From NCBI GenBank assembly GCA_031254835.1, contig JAIRTQ010000087.1:1-7656 (forward strand): 7,656 nucleotides of DNA, given 5' to 3'. Positions 6,207-7,656 of this stretch are shown piece by piece (position 1 is the stretch's first letter; the number at the start of each line of letters is the position of its first letter). A program made the position numbers and the translations under genes. This stretch comes from Puniceicoccales bacterium (GTDB lineage: Bacteria > Verrucomicrobiota > Verrucomicrobiia > Opitutales > JAIRLM01). The notes under the pieces are model-generated. The model saw only the letters and a program-made list of their open reading frames with translations, ran no database searches and had not been told where the DNA came from.

Positions 6207-7163
6207 TCACTTCCGACTGCCGTAGGCGCAAATTCCCTCGCAGAGCGCGTTGGCAATGGCCTGGCGATAGTTGCCATCGGCGATGCGGGCGCTTTCCCGG
6301 GAGCCGGTCAAAAAGCCGCACTCAACCAGCACGGCAGGACAATCCGCATCCTCCAACACCTTAAACCGTCCCCGCTTGATCCCTCGATCGATTGCGGACC
6401 GGAGGCCCTTCATTTCCCGCTGGAGACAATAGGCGAGGTAGAGATTTTTTTCGTCATAGCGGTTGTTCGTGCAGAACTTTTTGTCCTTAGCGGATGGACT
6501 ATTAAGACGGGCAGTAGAGCTATACCCTTGACCGGGAAGGATATAGGTTTCTATGCCTTCGGCCCGCGGCGAATCGGCCGCATTGAAATGGACGCAGACC
6601 ATCAGATCGCACTTAGCGCCGTTTGCGATGGCGGAACGGTCTTCCAGCGAGACAAACTGGTCCCCGCCACGGGTAAGCACCACCTCAAAGCCACGCTTTT
6701 TCAGAAGGATCTTCAGCCGTTTGGCCACATCCAGGGTGAGATTTTTTTCCTCCAAATTGCCCCTAGTCCGCCCGGCTCCCGCGTCCCTGCCGCCGTGGCC
6801 AGGGTCAATGCAGATCCGCCGCGGAGGCGCAACGGCCAGCGGAGAAAGCAGTGGCACGATGACCCGGTCCCAGTCGTCCCGGCCGATCCGCAGCCGTCCC
6901 GGCTGGCCAGCCACTGCACATTGGCCGTAGACATTTACTCCATTGAGCCGGTAGCAGGCACCATTCAGTCGGCACTGCAATTCCAAGTTCTTGCCCCGGA
7001 CGGTGCCGCAGCGACCGCCTTCGCCGTAGGAAACGGTCCCGCTGCAGCGGTCGGAGAGCACGTCCAGGCCCAAGTAATCGCCCGGAGCGGCAAAAAGTCC
7101 GGAGAAAGCGAACAGCGCGGCAAAAACGCAACCGCGGCAAAAAAACGAACCGGGAAAGCCCAT
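6207..7163 (-). CDS. N-acetylmuramoyl-L-alanine amidase, copy B (Amidase_3, exported)
   Basis: A paralogue of copy A with the same length (318 aa from ATG 7161-7163). The frame can be extended to an ATG at 7335-7337, but a one-base indel relative to the copy A leader shows that upstream part is not conserved coding, so the shorter start is preferred; AGGA lies 12 nt before it. The signal peptide is MGFPGSFFCRGCVFAAL...SGLFA|APGD. Zinc and catalytic residues are all kept: His123 (DPGHGG), Glu139 (LEEKN), His192 (VHFNA), Glu281 (VECGF). About 66 of 293 mature residues differ from copy A, many conservatively. Clusters of change lie around residues 132-140 and 192-235, which may affect surface recognition. 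Two extra Cys appear (VCVHF and KFCTNN) and one is lost (CYC to CYR). It is followed by the tgt/pyrH scar rather than a working gene, and preceded by a divergent glycosyltransferase. Confidence 0.92.
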   Translation of the reverse strand: MGFPGSFFCRGCVFAALFAFSGLFAAPGDYLGLDVLSDRCSGTVSYGEGGRCGTVRGKNLELQCRLNGACYRLNGVNVYGQCAVAGQPGRLRIGRDDWDRVIVPLLSPLAVAPPRRICIDPGHGGRDAGAGRTRGNLEEKNLTLDVAKRLKILLKKRGFEVVLTRGGDQFVSLEDRSAIANGAKCDLMVCVHFNAADSPRAEGIETYILPGQGYSSTARLNSPSAKDKKFCTNNRYDEKNLYLAYCLQREMKGLRSAIDRGIKRGRFKVLEDADCPAVLVECGFLTGSRESARIADGNYRQAIANALCEGICAYGSRK

Positions 7164-7207
7164 GGGACTGCCAATTCCTAGGAGGAGCGTTTGGGAATGC
7201 AAGAAAA

Positions 7208-7237
7208 TCAAAGGGATCTCAGTCGCAAAGTGACCAT
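7208..7237 (-). promoter_or_regulatory. Possible 9-codon leader peptide upstream of amidase B
   Basis: ATG 7235-7237 opens MVTLRLRSL and ends TGA 7208-7210, the counterpart of the frame before copy A. Thr and Leu codons differ only synonymously (ACT/ACC, TTG/TTA); the last two codons differ in meaning. No Shine-Dalgarno was found for it. Confidence 0.22.
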
Positions 7238-7251
7238 TAGCGGAGTAAAAA

Positions 7252-7264
7252 TCGCGAATCGCGA
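7252..7264. promoter_or_regulatory. Operator-like palindrome in the divergent region
   Basis: The plus strand reads TCGCGAATCGCGA, two TCGCGA palindromes around one central base (also a 7-bp tandem of ATCGCGA). It sits just upstream of the putative amidase B -10 region and about 10 nt before the putative -35 of the glycosyltransferase promoter, where a regulator could act on both. Confidence 0.3.
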
Positions 7265-7274
7265 GAAATAAAAT

Positions 7275-7303
7275 TTGCCTGCCGAATTGCAGCTTTTTAC
7301 AAA
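7275..7303 (+). promoter_or_regulatory. Candidate sigma-70-like promoter of the glycosyltransferase
   Basis: TTGCCT (7275-7280), a 17-nt spacer, then TACAAA (7298-7303); each hexamer matches consensus at four of six positions. The start would fall near 7310, giving a leader of about 33 nt before ATG 7343. The region is AT-rich. No other plus-strand pair looked better. Confidence 0.35.
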
Positions 7304-7342
7304 ATTTTCTTGCTTTAGCCGTGGCAGCTGGTAACATTTCTC

Positions 7343-7656
7343 ATGTGCGGCAGAGCGTTTTGCGTTTTAGTGATTTTTTCCGCCCTATTTGGTTCGGCCT
7401 TTGCGGCGAAAGTTTCCATCTGCATCCCGGTCTATAACGTGGAGCCCTGGCTGCCTGCGGCGTTGGACAGCGCCTGCAACCAGACGCTGAAGGACATCGA
7501 AATCATCTGCGTGGACGACGGCTCCACGGACGGCTCCCTCGCGATTCTAAAATCCTACGCCGAGAAAGATCGGCGCATCAAGGTGCTCGAAAATGGAACA
7601 AATCGGGGAACACTTTACGCGCGCATTCGGGCCGCCCTCGCAACAGATGGCGACTA
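7343..7656 (+). CDS. Family 2 glycosyltransferase with N-terminal signal sequence (3' end cut by window edge)
   Basis: GT-A fold inverting transferases of family GT2 use a nucleotide sugar to extend polysaccharides, lipids or proteins. Seen: residues 24-32 VSICIPVYN (first strand of the fold), then VDDGSTDGS (about 64-72) with the nucleotide-binding Asp pair, and NRGTLYARIRAALATDGDY (about 86-104), the stretch preceding the metal-binding DxD, which lies beyond the edge. Residues 1-22 are a Sec-like leader: Arg4, hydrophobic core FCVLVIFSALFG, and a SAFA|A cleavage-type site. That is unusual for a family that works in the cytosol. The start ATG 7343-7345 follows an in-frame TAG at 7316-7318 with no other start between them; the only alternative, GTG at codon 10, keeps most of the hydrophobic stretch. 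It is transcribed away from amidase B; the 179-nt gap is shared. Substrate is unknown. Confidence 0.85.
   Translation, partial: MCGRAFCVLVIFSALFGSAFAAKVSICIPVYNVEPWLPAALDSACNQTLKDIEIICVDDGSTDGSLAILKSYAEKDRRIKVLENGTNRGTLYARIRAALATDGD

Larger units (their letters stand above)
6153..7249. repeat. Direct repeat block B (leader + amidase B + tgt remnant)
   Basis: This is the partner of block A. It carries the upstream amidase copy and the non-functional tgt start. The right boundary is near 7249, beyond which the divergent intergenic region has no clear counterpart in block A. The left boundary abuts the pyrH fragment at 6152. Confidence 0.85.

Noticed and set aside
5959..6225. Plus-strand 88-codon frame over the inter-amidase region
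   Set aside because: It is antisense to the pyrH and tgt remnants, whose homology is recognisable; it spans two unrelated relics, so it is a by-product.
6528..7181. Plus-strand 217-codon open frame
   Set aside because: Antisense shadow of amidase B; codon positions mirror the real gene and the protein is low-complexity Pro/Ala/Arg.
7297..7320. Shared AAATTT(T)CTTGCTTT stretch before the glycosyltransferase (plus) and after tgt (minus, 3700-3719)
   Set aside because: The match is short and AT-rich with no consistent promoter spacing, so chance is likely.
7164..7337. N-terminal extension of amidase B to ATG 7335-7337
   Set aside because: The same stretch in copy A is frameshifted by one T and contains a stop, and both copies have a good signal peptide starting at the later ATG.

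Overview
The window comes from a bacterial chromosome and is almost entirely a co-directional minus-strand housekeeping cluster. In transcription order (right to left) it holds amidase copy B, a broken pyrH/tgt scar, amidase copy A, tgt, rpsB, tsf, holA and mnmE (cut by the left edge). One plus-strand gene, a family 2 glycosyltransferase (cut by the right edge), diverges from amidase copy B. Several things suggest the PVC group, probably Verrucomicrobiota (Opitutae-like): the short EF-Ts, GTG and TTG starts, weak Shine-Dalgarno use, a Tgt that resembles the chlamydial form, and the type of amidase. This placement is inference from remembered family features and was not checked by a search.

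Region 1-2165 holds mnmE (tRNA wobble-uridine modification) and holA (DNA polymerase III delta), which overlap by 8 nt. Region 2166-3596 holds tsf and rpsB, the classic translation pair. tsf runs into holA with no gap, where pyrH-frr often sits in other bacteria. Region 3597-3719 is the rpsB leader, with a GC-rich hairpin and no obvious terminator. Region 3720-4889 is tgt (queuosine pathway), 7 nt after the stop of amidase copy A.

Region 4836-7249 is the unusual part. A block of about 1.1 kb (promoter-like box, leader, whole amidase gene, first ~18 codons of tgt) is present twice in direct orientation. The two amidases are each 318 aa, with no indels and about 77% identity over the mature part by hand count. 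All predicted zinc and catalytic residues are kept in both. Between the two blocks lie only about 210 bp, and they encode a start-less, C-terminally cut UMP kinase (PyrH) fragment whose Thr-Gly-Asn nucleotide-binding motif is ruined. The simplest reading is an old tandem duplication with one breakpoint inside tgt and the other inside a pyrH gene that once lay upstream of the amidase.

Region 7164-7342 is a divergent intergenic region with a perfect operator-like palindrome and a plausible plus-strand promoter. It feeds a glycosyltransferase whose catalytic domain is preceded by a Sec-type signal sequence, which is odd for a nucleotide-sugar enzyme. The genes link translation and tRNA modification (rpsB, tsf, tgt, mnmE), replication (holA) and envelope remodelling (amidases, glycosyltransferase). 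I see no tRNA, rRNA, CRISPR array, insertion sequence or clear rho-independent terminator.
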